Below are positions 49,657 through 61,500 of a stretch of 64,000 nucleotides of DNA, one piece after another. The stretch comes from Azolla caroliniana. Lineage: Eukaryota > Polypodiophyta. Under the pieces are notes generated by a model. It made no database searches, was not told the origin of the DNA, and was given only the letters and a program-made list of their open reading frames with translations. The stretch spans positions 310,001 through 374,000 of the forward strand of contig JBHGNT010000001.1 in NCBI GenBank assembly GCA_043228905.1. Reading direction: 5' to 3'. Position 1 is the first letter of the stretch, and each line of letters opens with the position of its first letter. The position numbers and the translations under genes are program-made.

Positions 49657-50001
49657 TGTCGAATACGAGTCTCTAATGGCCGTATTCACACTGTCCCTTT
49701 GGACAATCTAGGTTTAGGACATCTTTGTAAATATGTCAAAGGGCAGTTGCCCTAGTCTAGTTAGTATATAACGTGCTCTGTAACCTAGTTCAAGAAGTTG
49801 TTGTTCATCTTGGTTAATGCCGCCATTCATTTGTAACTTGGAGCTTGAATAATATAGTTACATATTATGTGCCTCTTTGTCTCTCTCTCTCTCTCTCTCT
49901 CTCTCATTCTGTTCTTTGATATTGCCTTTTTTTGTGCACTTGGTGACGTGCACCTCAAGGTGTTGTTGATGTTTCCGCATTGACGGTCTCAGTTCCCAAC
50001 A
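49657..50001 (+). repeat. 3' LTR of Copia-2
   Basis: 345 bp from TGTCGAATACGAG to CCCAACA. Preceded by GCCCATTACGAGGGAG (polypurine tract). CT tract at about 49880-49904. Confidence 0.9.
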
Positions 50002-50109
50002 CACCCCTCCTCAAGACAAATCTACGAGTCACATAGTTGAGTCTGTTGATGTTGTTGAAGTTCATACCAACCACTTAAGCTCATGTGAATGCACTTTTCC
50101 TTCACATTT

Positions 50110-50524
50110 ACTTAGACCTAATGATTTACTCCAAGCACTCGGGTATATCAATGGAATACAAGCACATTTCTTGTTTGATTCTGGTAGTTCTCACAATTTT
50201 CTTTATGATCAATTGGTGCAACAAATGCAACTCCACATAAAAGCAAGTGATCATATCTATCAAGTTCACTTGGCAAATGGAGGCGTCCAATACATCAATG
50301 GCATTGTTTGTCAACTGCCAATTCAAATAGATACCTATATAGAGAAGCTTGATTTTCATGTTATGAAACTACAATCCGTAGATGTCATTTTAGGATACCC
50401 TTGGTTTTTTAATAAAAACCCTTATTTGTCTATTGATTGGGTTAATCACTCAATCACATTGGAACTTAATAATTGTAAACATTTTATTCAATGTTCCAAA
50501 CTTCCTTCTCTTATAAATCTTTAA
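50110..50524 (+). pseudogene. Gypsy-1 aspartic protease fragment
   Basis: The open frame contains FDSGSSHNFLYDQL (retropepsin DSG site), then HLANGGVQYINGIVC and VILGYPWFFNKNP, the usual gypsy protease ending before RT. It is in frame over more than 110 codons but cut from gag by Copia-2, so it is a fragment. Confidence 0.8.
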
Positions 50525-50694
50525 GTGAGTATTCCAGTTCATCAATTTATACGTGTGTAATTGATCTTGAGCTTCAATTTTATTATTTTAATCTTGTACT
50601 ACAAAATTACCACATTATGAACGTCAATTACTCGACTCTATTTTAGAAAATTTTCAAGACATGTGTCCTAATGAATTGCCGCTTTACCACTACA

Positions 50695-51463
50695 ACGTTG
50701 TCGTGCCTTGCGACTCCGGATCGTCGCGTGAGTCGGGTGGGAACCGTTGGGGTTTTGGATTAGGAGGAAAGAAAATTCTAAGGCAATTAAGAATATGAAA
50801 TATATTGTAAGAAAGAAAGATATGAAAAACTTGTGAATCCCACGAGTATAGCGTATTAGTGAGTACTCAAATTAAGAGAGGAAAATAGTTAGCAAACTCG
50901 TGGATCCCACGATTATATTATATTAATCAACCCTTGTAAAAATAATCAACAACCTCTTTCTCTCTTCCTTATATAGTGTTGGAAGAGTCTAAGTTTATCA
51001 CATGCAAGCATCATGCTTTTTCTATCTTTAGTTTTCATGCACACTGCATGTGCATGATTAGCTTTCTATCTCATCTTTTCTTTTAACTCGAGTGTCTATG
51101 CATGAATAACTTTTTGTACCATGCATGTCTAGAAATTTTACATGGGATAAAGTTTAGTATAACTTTAAAATTCATAATATGCTAGTATAATGATAAGGCT
51201 TAACATTATTAACATGGAGGTGCAAGGTCCGAATCTTGCCCTATGCATGTAATATATATATTTTTATACTTTCTTCTATTTACAAATATGTCTCTTCATC
51301 CGGTGAGAGACTCTCACCGGCCTTCTTCATCCGGCTCTTGCTGGGTCTCCTTATCGGTTTCGGTCCTTACCGGTTCCTTCTTCCGGTTCTCACCGGGTAC
51401 TCCATGTCCTATCCGGAGAGACCAAAAATGTAATTTTTCACGTAGTGTGCGAATTACACTACG
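50695..51463. mobile_element. Unclassified insertion in Gypsy-1 between protease and RT
   Basis: The gypsy text breaks after about 50690 (NELPLYHYN) and resumes at about 51464 (RQHNVDHRIELIPG). ACTAC occurs at both borders and may be the target duplication. Inside, 51285-51430 contains CCGGTGAGAG and CTATCCGGAGAGACC, similar to the Copia-3-family LTR. 51150-51250 has a tRNA-like B-box (GGTCCGAATCTTG), possibly a SINE scrap. The insertion is probably composite. Confidence 0.4.
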
Positions 51464-52250
51464 ACAACATAATGTGGACCATCGGATTGAGCTAATTCCG
51501 GGTGCTGCTCCTTTGAGCATTCCACCTTATCGACTTAGTTGATTAGAAGAGGATGAGATCGCTAAACAAGTTAAGGAATACTTGAGTATGGGCCACATTA
51601 GGTATAGTAAATCAACATGGGGTGCACCGGTTCTTTTAGTTAAGAAGAAGGAAGGTTCATGGCAAATGTGTATTAACTATCGTTGTTTGGATAAGATGAC
51701 AATTAAAAATGCATATCCATTACCTCGTGTCGATGATATGATTGATCGTTTGCATGGGGCCCGATATTTTACGAAAATTGACTTATGAACAGGTATCATC
51801 AAATTCGCATTGCCGAAGATGATATTCCTAAAACCGTTTTACGTATATGTTATGGCCATTATGAGTTTTTAGTAATGCATTTCGGGTTGACTAATGCTCC
51901 ATCCACATTCCAACAAAGCGATGAATGATGTTTTCTGAGATGAACTCGATGATTTTGTTGTCGTCTTCTTGGATGATATTCTCATTTATAGTCGTACCTT
52001 GCAAGATCATGTTCAACATGTACGATTTGTTTTGCAAAAGTTGCGGGACAACTCTTTCTATGCAAAACATTCAAAATGTATTTTTTCCAAAATTCTATAA
52101 TTGTGTACCTAGGTCGTTTAATTACGAAAAATGTCGTTGAAATTGAACCTTCTCGTATTGAAAAGGTTAAACTTTGGCCCATTCCCCGTAATATTCGTGA
52201 ACTTCGCTCATTCTTAGGATTTGTTGGATTTTTACGTTATCGTGAAGATT
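51464..52250 (+). pseudogene. Gypsy-1 reverse transcriptase fragment
   Basis: Readable RT blocks: [53 protein letters not shown], then after a stop [14 protein letters not shown] (catalytic DD) and PRNIRELRSFLGFVGF. At least one stop (after KIDL, 51786) and frameshifts make it inactive. It ends near the solo LTR. Confidence 0.85.
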
Positions 52251-52304
52251 TTCGTCCACAAGCGGAAACCCGAGCAACGAGAGCCAAAGAGCGATGTGCA
52301 ACGT

Positions 52305-52921
52305 TGCACACGTACATAATGTATTTGTAATAGTAATAAAGGTATAAAGGTGATGTGGTTGTACGCACATCCACGCGAGAGAGAGAGAGAGAGGCACTAT
52401 GCGGTACATAGGTACCTAGTTGTTTGTGAGGAGGTGGGAGTTAAGGGGCCATCAATCTCACCCTCCCCCAAATCAAGGCAAATATCCCCTTTGAATGAAA
52501 GGGGATATTTTAGTCTCACTTTTGTAAACGGTGTTCCCTCCTTGTGCTATAAAAGGAGAGAGAAGGCACCATTGTGGGGGTTGCCTATTTTGAGTGTGCG
52601 AGGTATACCACATAGGTCGAGCGTTAGGGTTCGGTTAGGGTTTTCTTCTTGGGTTTTCCTTTAGGGTTTTCTTACAGTCGTTTGGTGCGGCCATGGCGGC
52701 CACCATTGTAAAGCGTTTATGTTTTCTTAATCGAACTTCTTGTTGAGTATCTTGACTCCATCTTCTTCATCTTCTTCTATCATAATGTCATATTCGTTCT
52801 CTTCTCCTCTTGAGCTATGAGCTAATCTTCCATTCGTTGTCTTAACCTTTCTCCTCTTCTCCCTAGTCCAAGATCCCCGTGGTCCTGCCCCTTCCACATG
52901 CACGCGCGTAACAACGCAACA
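52305..52921 (+). repeat. Solo LTR (gypsy-2 family) in Gypsy-1
   Basis: Starts TGCACACG, ends CGCGCGTAACAACGCAACA, flanked by ACGT on both sides (52301-52304, 52922-52925). The last 80 bp match the minus-strand LTR at the right window edge. It contains a TATA box (GCTATAAAAGG near 52548) and a hairpin AATATCCCCTTT/AAAGGGGATATT near 52478-52512. No internal region accompanies it. Confidence 0.65.
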
Positions 52922-52984
52922 ACGTAAATCAATTTGTAACTATTCCAAAATGATATGCCATGAACTAACCTTTTAAAAGGTCAT

Positions 52985-53673
52985 CCACGTAAGTTTGTCA
53001 AACCAATTTCATGGAATGAACTACTTGACACATAATTTAAGACACTCAAAGAATATGTGTGTCAAGCTCCAACTCTTCTATTATTGGACCCTTCCAAAAC
53101 TTTCGCAATCGAAAACAATGCTAGTGATTATGCTATTGGTGTCGTACTTTATCATGGCAGTCCCCTTATTTCTTTTGAAAGTAAGAAGCTTGACATTACT
53201 CAATCGCGATATTCGGTTCAAAAGAAATATTTGTTCATGGTAACACATGCACTAAAAACATGGAGGCACTGTCTCTATGGAAATCAATTTGTGTTACAAT
53301 GGACCATCAATCATTGAAGTATTTATGTGACCAGCCAGTTCTTATGTGATCAGTTCTTTGGGTTGACCTTATGGAAGATTTTGATTTTTCCATATGGTAT
53401 CGCAAGGGTTCTATGAACACCTTTGCGGATGCTCTTAGATGCATTAAAGAAGTTAACATGCTTAGTTTCACGAAAATAAAATTTGATCTTTTAGATCACT
53501 TTCGAGGGAAATACCTTGATGACAGTTATTTCTCGAAATATTGGACGAAAGCCAAATCTAGTTTAGATGTCGTTACTAGCACCCTATCCTCGAAGGCGAC
53601 CTTTCACATTACAAATGGTTTGCTCTACTGTAGTGGAAAGGTTTGTGTTCCAGATTTACCAAACGTGAAATAG
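52985..53673 (+). pseudogene. Gypsy-1 RNase H and linker fragment
   Basis: PTLLLLDPSKTFAIENNASD and YAIGVVLYHGSPLISFESKK are the RNase H core of gypsy RTs. DFSIWYRKGSMNTFADALRC follows after a frame break. The typical pre-integrase linker (NGLLYCSGKVCVPDL) comes next. Broken by stops. Confidence 0.85.
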
Positions 53674-54173
53674 AAAATTATTCATCAATGTCATGATGCA
53701 CCATCTTCTGGTCATTCTGGAATACAACGCAAACTCATGTTCATCTCGAGTACTTTTTTCTGGCCTACGATGTGCTTTGACGTGCATAAATACGTAACTC
53801 AATGCTTACAATGTTAGATTAATAAGTTAGAATGATTTAAAGTTGTTGGTCTTTTGTATCCCTTAGATATTCCCAACATCAAATGGGAAAGTATCTGATG
53901 GATTTTATTGTTAGTTTACCTCGTACATAGAGGGGTCATGATGTCATTTGGGTTGTCATTGACCGACTAACAAATTTGCCTAGATTTATTCCTACCAAAA
54001 CCACGGTAACCGCTCAAGAATTGGCTTATCAATTTGTTGATGAGTTATTTTGCTTTTATGGATTACTGATTGATATTATTAGTGACAGAGATTCCAAGTT
54101 TACTAGTGACTTTTGGACTCAGGTCTTTAAGAAGCTAGAAACTACGTTGAGCATGAGTTTTGCATGTCATCCT
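53674..54173 (+). pseudogene. Gypsy-1 integrase fragment
   Basis: The HHCC zinc region (IHQCHDAPSSGHSGIQ, then KYVTQCLQC) is followed by a stop. The core is partly readable (PTKTTVTAQELAYQFVDELF, SDRDSKFTSDFW). It ends abruptly at SFACHP, where the Copia-4 LTR begins. Confidence 0.85.
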
Positions 54174-54274
54174 TGTAGGGGATGAACAAGGCCGTCAGTG
54201 CGGAAGAGATCACACAGTATGAATCTATGAGGAAGAAAATACTTGCGTATGAGAGAGGCAAGAACAAATTATGT

Positions 54275-54323
<49 letters not shown>

Positions 54324-54521
54324 CACAAAGAATATATCTATATTCTTAAAGGGGCAACCGTTACAACAATGAACAACCAACCTTTACAAAAGGTTACAAA
54401 GTCACTTTATATAGTGACTCACTTAGGGCAACTGCCCTTTATGTTATTTACAGAAATAGCCCGAACTTGGGCTCTCTAAGAGGATAGTGTGAATACGTCC
54501 ATTATACATTTGTATTCGACA
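54174..54521 (-). repeat. 3' LTR of Copia-4
   Basis: Reverse complement begins TGTCGAATACAAATGTATAA and ends like Copia-1 (GTGATCTCTTCCGCACTGAC...CTACA). The TATA region is a decayed form of the Copia-1 palindrome (AGTCACTTTATATAGTGACT). Long GA/CT tract 54285-54321. Confidence 0.88.
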
Positions 54522-55978
54522 CTCCCCCGTAATGGGCGTATACATAGGTTGTCTAAAAAATACAGGTATAGGCATAGGTTCTCAAACGGGTCGGTTTTGT
54601 TCAAATCGGCATGATCCGTAGACAGAAGACCGAACTGGTCGGGTCGGAAAAGCTGAAACCGATCGTCAGTGAACCGATGTCTGTTGTCCGAAACCGTCCT
54701 GCGCTATGTCCGGCTTCAACCGGACCGATATGTTGTTACGCCCATCTGTTGCCGAAGAGTTGCGACATTATCGGTTGTGGATATCTTCTCTAAACCAATT
54801 TTCCCGGAAATGACGCAGTCCCGAAAGAAGTGATATCGAACTTCGATATGCTTGGAGGCATTGTGATGAACCGGATTTTTCGACAAAGCAACAACACTCT
54901 GACTGTTGCTGTAGACAACTGGAGCCGAGTCGGAGTTGACTTGCCGAAACGTGTGCGCCAACCGACCGAGCCATAAAGCTTCTTTCGTTGCGTCGGAGGC
55001 AGCTACATATTTTGCTTCGGTCGTTGAGGTGGCTGTGCACTCCTTGAGTTTCGACTTCCACGAGATTGCTCCATTGCTGAATTTAAAGCAATATCCGGTT
55101 GTTGACTTGTGACTGTCCACACAGCCGGCGAAGTTCGAGTCGGTGTAACCGACTACGCCTGAAGTTGAGTTCGGACCGAAAAGGATGCCGTGGTCTTTTG
55201 TGCCAACTAAATATCTGAACACATGCTTAACTGTGTTCCAGTGAGATCGGCCGGGATTGTGCATAAATCTGCTGATGACTCCTACGACGTGAGAAATATC
55301 AGGCCGTGTCGCGACCATCGCGTACATTAGAGAGCCTACTGCCAGTGCATACGGTACCAACTTCATGTCTTCCCCCTCCAGACCGGATGTCGGGCAGTCT
55401 CGTTGAGAAAGCCGAAGATGAATGGGGAGCGGGGTCGAAGCAGACTTGGCCGATTGCATGTTGAAGCGCTCCAAGACACGTCTGATGTAGTTGGTTTGAG
55501 ACAGAAAAAGCTGTCTTTTGGCGCGATTTCGACTAATCTTCATTCCGAGTATGTGTCTTGCTGGACCGAGGTCCTTCATGGCAAACTTCAATCGCAGTTT
55601 CCGTACGAGTTCGGTGAGCTCTCCGGTATGTCGACTGGAGAGTAGCATGTCGTCCACGTAGATGATGAGGAAGACGGGAGAACCGTCTTGAGCAGTTTTG
55701 GTGAAGAGGCAGTGGTCCTCATCGCTCTTGGAGAAGCCGACCGACTGGATGAAATCGTCAAACTTCTTGTACCGCTGTCGGGGTGCCTGTTTTAGGCTGT
55801 AAAGACTCTTCCTGAGTCGGCAGACTAGATGTTCCTGACCGGTGGCCACAAAGCCTTTCGGCTGCTCCATGTAGATTTCCTCCTTTAGATCACCGTGGAG
55901 GAATGCCGTTTTCACATCTAGCTGAATCAGCTCCAAATTGTCGGCGGCCACAACACCGAGCATGAAACGAAGGGTTGT
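54174..55978 (-). mobile_element. Copia-4: 3' half of a Copia-1-family element, 5'-truncated
   Basis: Minus strand. The 3' LTR is 54174-54521 (348 bp), then polypurine tract, RNase H and the C-terminal half of RT. Copia similarity stops at about 55978, in the TTLRF motif of RT, and the sequence changes to gypsy-type gag. It has no 5' LTR. Confidence 0.85.
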
Positions 55979-56131
55979 TCCCGGCCTCTTCGTAGGCCTG
56001 CTCTCTTCCTCCCTCCCGGAATGGTTATCTGGGAGTCCGCTCCGCCCGGTTCTCGTCCGGGTCCGTTCGTCATTCTCCGGATTGCCGGGTCCCGTTTTCC
56101 TGTCGCCATTGACCTCTCCTATAGGACTCAC
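54716..56131 (-). pseudogene. Chimeric open frame: gypsy-type gag tail joined to Copia RT/RNase H, 471 codons
   Basis: From 56131 to about 55979 the frame reads an Arg/Gly/Glu-rich tail (NGDRKTGPGNPENDERTRTR). From 55978 it continues in the same frame as Copia reverse transcriptase (TTLRFMLGVVAADNLELIQL), YVDDML and RNase H (TSTTEAKYVAASDATKEALW). The RT lacks its N-terminal part, and about 14 codons are deleted near the C-terminus (DNVA joins LRQQMG). No stop interrupts the 471 codons. The RT could not work without its fingers region, so this is best called a fused remnant. Chance fusion by deletion or ectopic recombination is likely. Confidence 0.7.
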
Positions 56132-57434
56132 GCCGGCACTCGGGCCAACCGCCGGATTGGTGCGAAGATCTCATGGGACCGGTCTTTGTTCTCTTCATCC
56201 CTTGTACTTCTCCTGAACTTGTCGTTTCTCTCCTCTTCGCGTTCTCGCCTCCATCCTCCATCTCTTTCGGTCTCACGTTGCCACGTCGACCGAACTGCCG
56301 AAGTATCCGGATAGGACGTGGGGTAACCGATTTTTGCAACGTCTTTCGGTGACTCATCCGGACCACCGCCCCTTTTAGTGGTGTCGGTGGATAGCATACG
56401 CTCTGTGATCAATCAAGCCCCGCCTGAGCTTGATTCTCCAATGTCCAGAGTTTCGGCTCCGATGCCGACCTTGCCAGACTCGTTCCGAACCTTTGATCAC
56501 CTTCCTTCGAATTCTCGACCATCGCCCGATCGGTCTTTCTCCCCATGTAAAAGAGGGTGGCTCGTCCCGCACCCTCTTCCGTATCGGCACCTTCATGCCG
56601 AATCCGGCCTTGGTCGAACAATCCACGACCGGATTATGCTTCTTCCGAATCGGAATGCCGATCTTCTTGTGCCTCTTCCGTCCTCGGCCTCCTCGCAAGC
56701 CGTTTCCCATCCATCTTCGATGGCATCGTGCCAGGACTCCTCGCCGGCGCCTCCCTTCTCTCCGGTCTCATGTCGGCACACGGGCACGATCACTGGAGTC
56801 TCCGGAATCCCCGTGGAGCGCTCTTCTCCGCTCCTGACCTTGTCCTCAGTCGGCAATTCTCCGCAAGTCGAGAGGGCGTTTTGTTCCGCACCTTCTCCCG
56901 TGGTACCATCGTATCGATCTTCCGCCATCTCGTGGGGCAAGACCGTCTCCTCGGTCTTAGCTTGGGGCCTCGATCTTCCCTCTTCCTCGAGCATCGCCAC
57001 CTTGGCCCCAACGCCGACCCTTGCCAACTCCCTTTGCCGTTCAGCCTAGTCCCGCTGTGATGGCACGCCGTCGCGCGTCTTCCACTTAGCCTTCTCGGCT
57101 CGCTCATCGTCTAGCCGTTGGCACACCCTTCCGACCTTCGACCAGTCCTCCGTAAGCCCATTCGCTCTGTCATCGTCTTCGAGCTCCATCCTGATGGCCT
57201 CCCGTTCCGCTCGGTCGATCGACTTGACGAACAATAGGACCTTGTCTGTCCCCACCAAACCTTGTTCCCGCTCCGGGAGCCGAGCAAGCCGTCGCTCGAA
57301 CTCTTAGAACGCCTTGGTCGCGCCCCAATGGGTCTTTGCCGATGCTACCCATTGGTCGAAGTCGTGTCGTCCCCGACTCTTCCGCCGTCCTCCGTATGCC
57401 TTCAGGAGCGCCTCTTCGAAGGCCTCCCATGAAC
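55979..57434 (-). pseudogene. Gypsy-2 gag, C-terminal part
   Basis: Minus-strand gag-like text following on from 63568-63849 after the nested insertions: SWEAFEEALLKAYGG, DFDQWVASAKTHWG, then a stop, then LVGTDKVLLFVKSIDRAERE and DWSKVGRVCQRLDDERAEKA. A long Glu/Gly/Arg-rich, low-complexity region follows (about 57027-56130). There are several stops. The tail is GC-rich and open in other frames too, which explains the long antisense open frame 56378-57049. Confidence 0.6.
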
Positions 57435-57882
57435 TGTTGGGAGACAGGTCCCTCCGGATAGGAAGGGAGAAGGACAGTGCGGATGAGGAGTACCCGGCTA
57501 CGGAGAGCCGGATGGTGCAGACCTGGCTACGGAGAGCCGGATGGTGCAGACCCGGCTACGGAGAACCGAATGGTGGAGACCCGGTGAGAACCGGATGAGG
57601 AGTACCCGTCTACGGAGAGCCGGATGGTGCAAACCTGGTGAGGAATGCTCACCGGATGAAGAGACATATTCGTAAATATGTTTCTGAGAGTCCATTGTGG
57701 CTATATTTGTAAATAGCCGAAAAGTCATATTAGTATAAATATGACTTAGGGCAGACTTTTAGAGCTGGTTGGTCATTCTTGTTGGTGCAAGGAGAGAGAG
57801 AGCGCGTAACTGTGTACAGAGAGAGAGAGAGAAAGAGGTTGTTGCCTCTGTTGTAACCGCTGCCTGTGGCGAGGATCGTGAG

Positions 57883-58552
57883 TGTCGAAATTCCGTGCTC
57901 GGCCACAACCGAGGAACTGGATCGATTCACAGAAAACGGGAAATACAACAATGCACGAAAACAATAGAGAGAAGGGTACACTGGATGTTTTACGTGGAAA
58001 ACCCTAAATGGGAAAAACCACGGGAGTGCAAGACTCCAACTATCACTATACGCGGGAATGTACAATGGCGAGCTGCAAGGCGACGACCTTGAGCTCACTG
58101 TCCTCGCCACAGGCGGCGGTATTACACAGAGGCGTCGACCTCTTCCTTCCTCTTTCTCTCTCACTCTCTCTCGGCTGCTCTCACTTCGCTCCCTCTTAGT
58201 GGAAAACAGAAAAAAATGAGCAACAACATAAACTGTTTGCCCTAAGTCATATTTATACACATATGACTTTCGGGCTATTTACAAATATAGCCTCAAGGGC
58301 TCTTGGCAAACATATTCACAAATATGTCCCCGCATCCGGATCTCCCTCCGGGTACATTCGTCATCCGGCTCCGTAACCGGGGTCTTCAGCATCCGGCTCC
58401 GTAGCCGGGGTATTCATCATCCGGCTCCATAGCCGGGGTCTTCATCATCCGGCACCGTAGCCGGGGTCTTCATCATCCGGCACCGTAACCGCAACCGGGC
58501 TTGCCGTCATTCATCTCCGGACATCCCATCCGGAGGGACCGAAATCCCAACA
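57883..58552 (-). repeat. 3' LTR of Copia-3
   Basis: 670 bp. Contains five imperfect 28-bp tandem units (CATCCGGCTCCGTAGCCGGGGTCTT-type) at about 58370-58500. The CDS stop lies 10 bp from its edge. Confidence 0.93.
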
Positions 58553-58562
58553 AACTCCCCCT

Positions 58563-61500
58563 TCACTTCGGCATGGGATGTCTCTCCAATCCGACCCTCT
58601 TCCGGCACGCTTCCAGCTTGTCGGGTGTGAGCACTTTGGTCAGCATATCTGACCCGTTCTCTTCCGTGTGGATCTTCGTCAGCATGAACTCCTGGTCTTC
58701 TATCCTTTCCCGGATCCAGTGATATCTTCGCTGGATGTGCTTCGTCCGGGAGTGATAGGCCGCGTTCTTCGCAAGGTGGATGGCACTCTGACTGTCGCAG
58801 TAGAGTCGGTACTCCTCTTGCCGGATACCGAGCTCTCTAATGAAGTCCTTCATCCATATTATTTCCTTGCCGGCTTCAACAGCCGCCATGTACTCCGCCT
58901 CCGTGGTTGACAACGCAACCGTCTTCTGCAACCTCGACTGCCACGAAACAGCTCCCCCTGCATACGTCATCACATACCCTGATGTGGACCGGCTGGTATC
59001 TTCATCAGCCGACATATCCGAATCGGTAAAGCCGTCGAGTTCGGGCTTACCGGAGCCGAATCGGAGGCACACGTTTGCCGTGCCCTTCAGGTATCGGAGT
59101 ATCCACTTGACCGCGTTCCAGTGGTCTTTGCCGGGATTGCTCATGTACCGGCTCACCACTCCGACTGCGTATCCTATGTCCGGTCTTGTACACACCATTG
59201 CGTACATCAAGCTTCCGACGGCAGAGGCATATGGTACTTTCATCATGTCCTCCTTCTCAGCCTTTGTCTTGGGGCTCTGCTTGCTGGACAACTTGCAGTT
59301 TGCCGGGAGGGTTGACCCGACCGGTCTTGCTTCCGACATGTTGAACCGGTGAAGCACCTTTGTCACGTACTTCTCCTGTGACAGCCACAACTGCTTCTTC
59401 TTCCGGTCCCGGATGATGTGCATCCCTAGTATTTGCCTCGCCGGACCCAGGTCCTTCATTGAGAAGGTTCGGTGAAGAGCCTTCTTCAGCATCCATATCT
59501 TGACCTGGTCCCGTCCGACGATCAACATGTCGTCCACGTATAGGAGGAGTATTAGAAAGTCTCCTCCTTCGAACTTCTTCACAAACACGCAGTGATCGGA
59601 CTGCGTTTTGTGGTACCCTTCGTCGGTCATGAAGGAGTCGAACTTCCGGTACCATTGCCGGGGAGCCTGCTTCAGTCCATAAAGGCTCTTCTTCAACCGG
59701 CATACCAGGTGCTCCTTCCCTTTCTTCTCGAATCCTTCCGGTTGCTGCATGTAGATCTCTTCTTCGAGGTCACCGTGAAGGAATGCCGTCTTCACGTCCA
59801 TCTGTTCTACCTCGAGGTCCATGCTTGCCGCTATGCTCAGCACCGTCCGGATGGAGGTCATCTTCACTACCGGGGCAAATATCTCGTCGAAGTCGACGCC
59901 CTTCTTCTGCTGAAACCCCTTCACCACGATCCTGGCTTTGTATCTCGGGGGGTTTCCGGCATCTCCCGGTTTCAGCTTGAACACCCACTTGTTTCGAAGT
60001 GCCCGCTTTCCTTTCGGCAACTCCACAAGTTCATATGTGTGGTTCTCATGCAGGGAATCCATCTCGTCCTGCATGGCACTCAACCACCTGCGGCTCTGGG
60101 TGTCATGCTTTGCTTCTTCAAAGCTCTCCGGCTCCCCCTCGTCGGTTAGCAGCACGTGCTCTGGTTCCGGAAATCTCCGGGGGGCCCTTCTCTCTCTTAG
60201 AGGATATCTCCGTTCCGGAGCTTCGGTAACCGGTTCTTCCGATTCTTCTTCATCCGAATCCATTTCGGGATCGGGGCCGGTTCCGGTATCATTTTCATCT
60301 TCTTCGGCCGGTTCTGTTTCTTCACCGTCTTCGGCCGGATCCTCGAGTGCTAACCGGTCCCTTGCCGGTCGGGACTGCTCCACGTAGAGTTTATCCTCAC
60401 CGGTCGACTTTGAGCTCTTCATCTTCTTCTCCGACTCCCAGTCGGCGAGTGTCTTGTCCTCCATGAAGATGATGTCTCGACTCCTGAATATCTTCTTGTC
60501 CACCGGGTCCCATACTCGGTAGCCGAACTCGTCGTCGCCGTAACCGAGGAATATGCATGGCCGGGTCTTTGGATCTAGCTTTCCTCTCCGGTCCTTTGCC
60601 ACATGCACGTATGCGAGACACCCGAACACCTTCAGATGCCGGTAGGACACTTCCTTACCGGTCCACACTTTCTGCGGCGTGTCTCCGTCCAAAGGTACTG
60701 AGGGTGATCTGTTTATCATGTATGTCGCCGTCGACATTGCCTCAGCCCAAAACCCCTTGGGTAATTTCGCATGCGCCAGCATACTCCGGACCCTCTCCAT
60801 TATGGTCCGGTTCATCCTCTCGGCCAGCCCGTTTAGTTCCGGCGTCTTCGGCACAGTAAACTCGAGCCGGATTCCCTTCGAGCGACAGTACTCCTGGAAT
60901 TGCCCCCGGTATTCCCCTCCGTTATCCGCTCGTATCGCTTTCAGCTTCTTGCCGGATTCCCTTTCCACTCTCGCGTGGAGTTCTTTGAAGACGGACAATA
61001 CTTGGTCCTTTGTCTTCAACGGTGCCGTCCACAGCTTCCGGTTGTGATCATCAATGAATGTTACGAAGTACTGGGCTCCGCCATGCGACTTCGTTTCTAC
61101 CTGACACACATCGGTGTGCACCAACTCCAATGGTGCGCTACGTCTCGTCGGTGGCCTTGAGTGGAAGGAGGTCCGGTTTTGCTTACCGGCCAGGCAGTCG
61201 GTGCACTTCTCCAGGTGCACATGCTTCACTGGAATGAGGTTGTCTTCTGCAAGCCTCTTCATCCCCTTCTCACTCATGTGGCACAGTCTTTTGTGCCACA
61301 GCTCACCGGCAGTGTCGGCTGCCACATTCAGCTCTTCCAGACATAGCCGGGAATTCATCAGGTACAGTGTGTTGACCTTCCGGGCCCGAGCCACTATCAG
61401 GCTCCCCTTGCTGAACTTCATGACACCGTTCCGGATGCTACCCGTGTAGCCTTCATCATCTAGCCTCCCGGCCGAGATCAGGTTCAATCGGACCTCCGGA

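Larger units (their letters stand above)
43318..50001 (+). mobile_element. Copia-2: old, degenerate Ty1/copia element inside Gypsy-1
   Basis: 5' LTR 43318-44329 (interrupted by a LINE fragment) and 3' LTR 49657-50001 (345 bp) differ at many sites. Target duplication CACCT/CACCC with one change. The primer site is mutated (CTAGTATCAGAGCC at 44330). Gag-pol is full of stops and frameshifts. LTR ends and polypurine context (CGCCCATTACGAGGGAG) match Copia-1, so it belongs to the same clade but is much older. Confidence 0.9.
41850..54173 (+). mobile_element. Gypsy-1: decayed Ty3/gypsy element, nested and 3'-truncated
   Basis: A plus-strand gypsy element seen as scattered fragments in the canonical order: gag (about 41.85-43.32 kb), protease (50.1-50.5), RT (51.5-52.2), RNase H (53.0-53.46), integrase (53.65-54.17). 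It is split by Copia-2, a 50.7-51.46 kb insertion and a solo LTR, and is cut off inside integrase by the Copia-4 LTR at 54174. Stops and frameshifts occur in most domains. Its own LTRs were not found; the left limit is approximate. Confidence 0.75.

Noticed and set aside
51150-51255. Second tRNA-like element
   Set aside because: B-box-like GGTCCGAATCTTG is present, but the A-box and stems are too weak to call.
56378-57049. 223-codon plus-strand open frame
   Set aside because: Antisense to the gypsy-2 gag tail; GC-rich low-complexity sequence is open in several frames.
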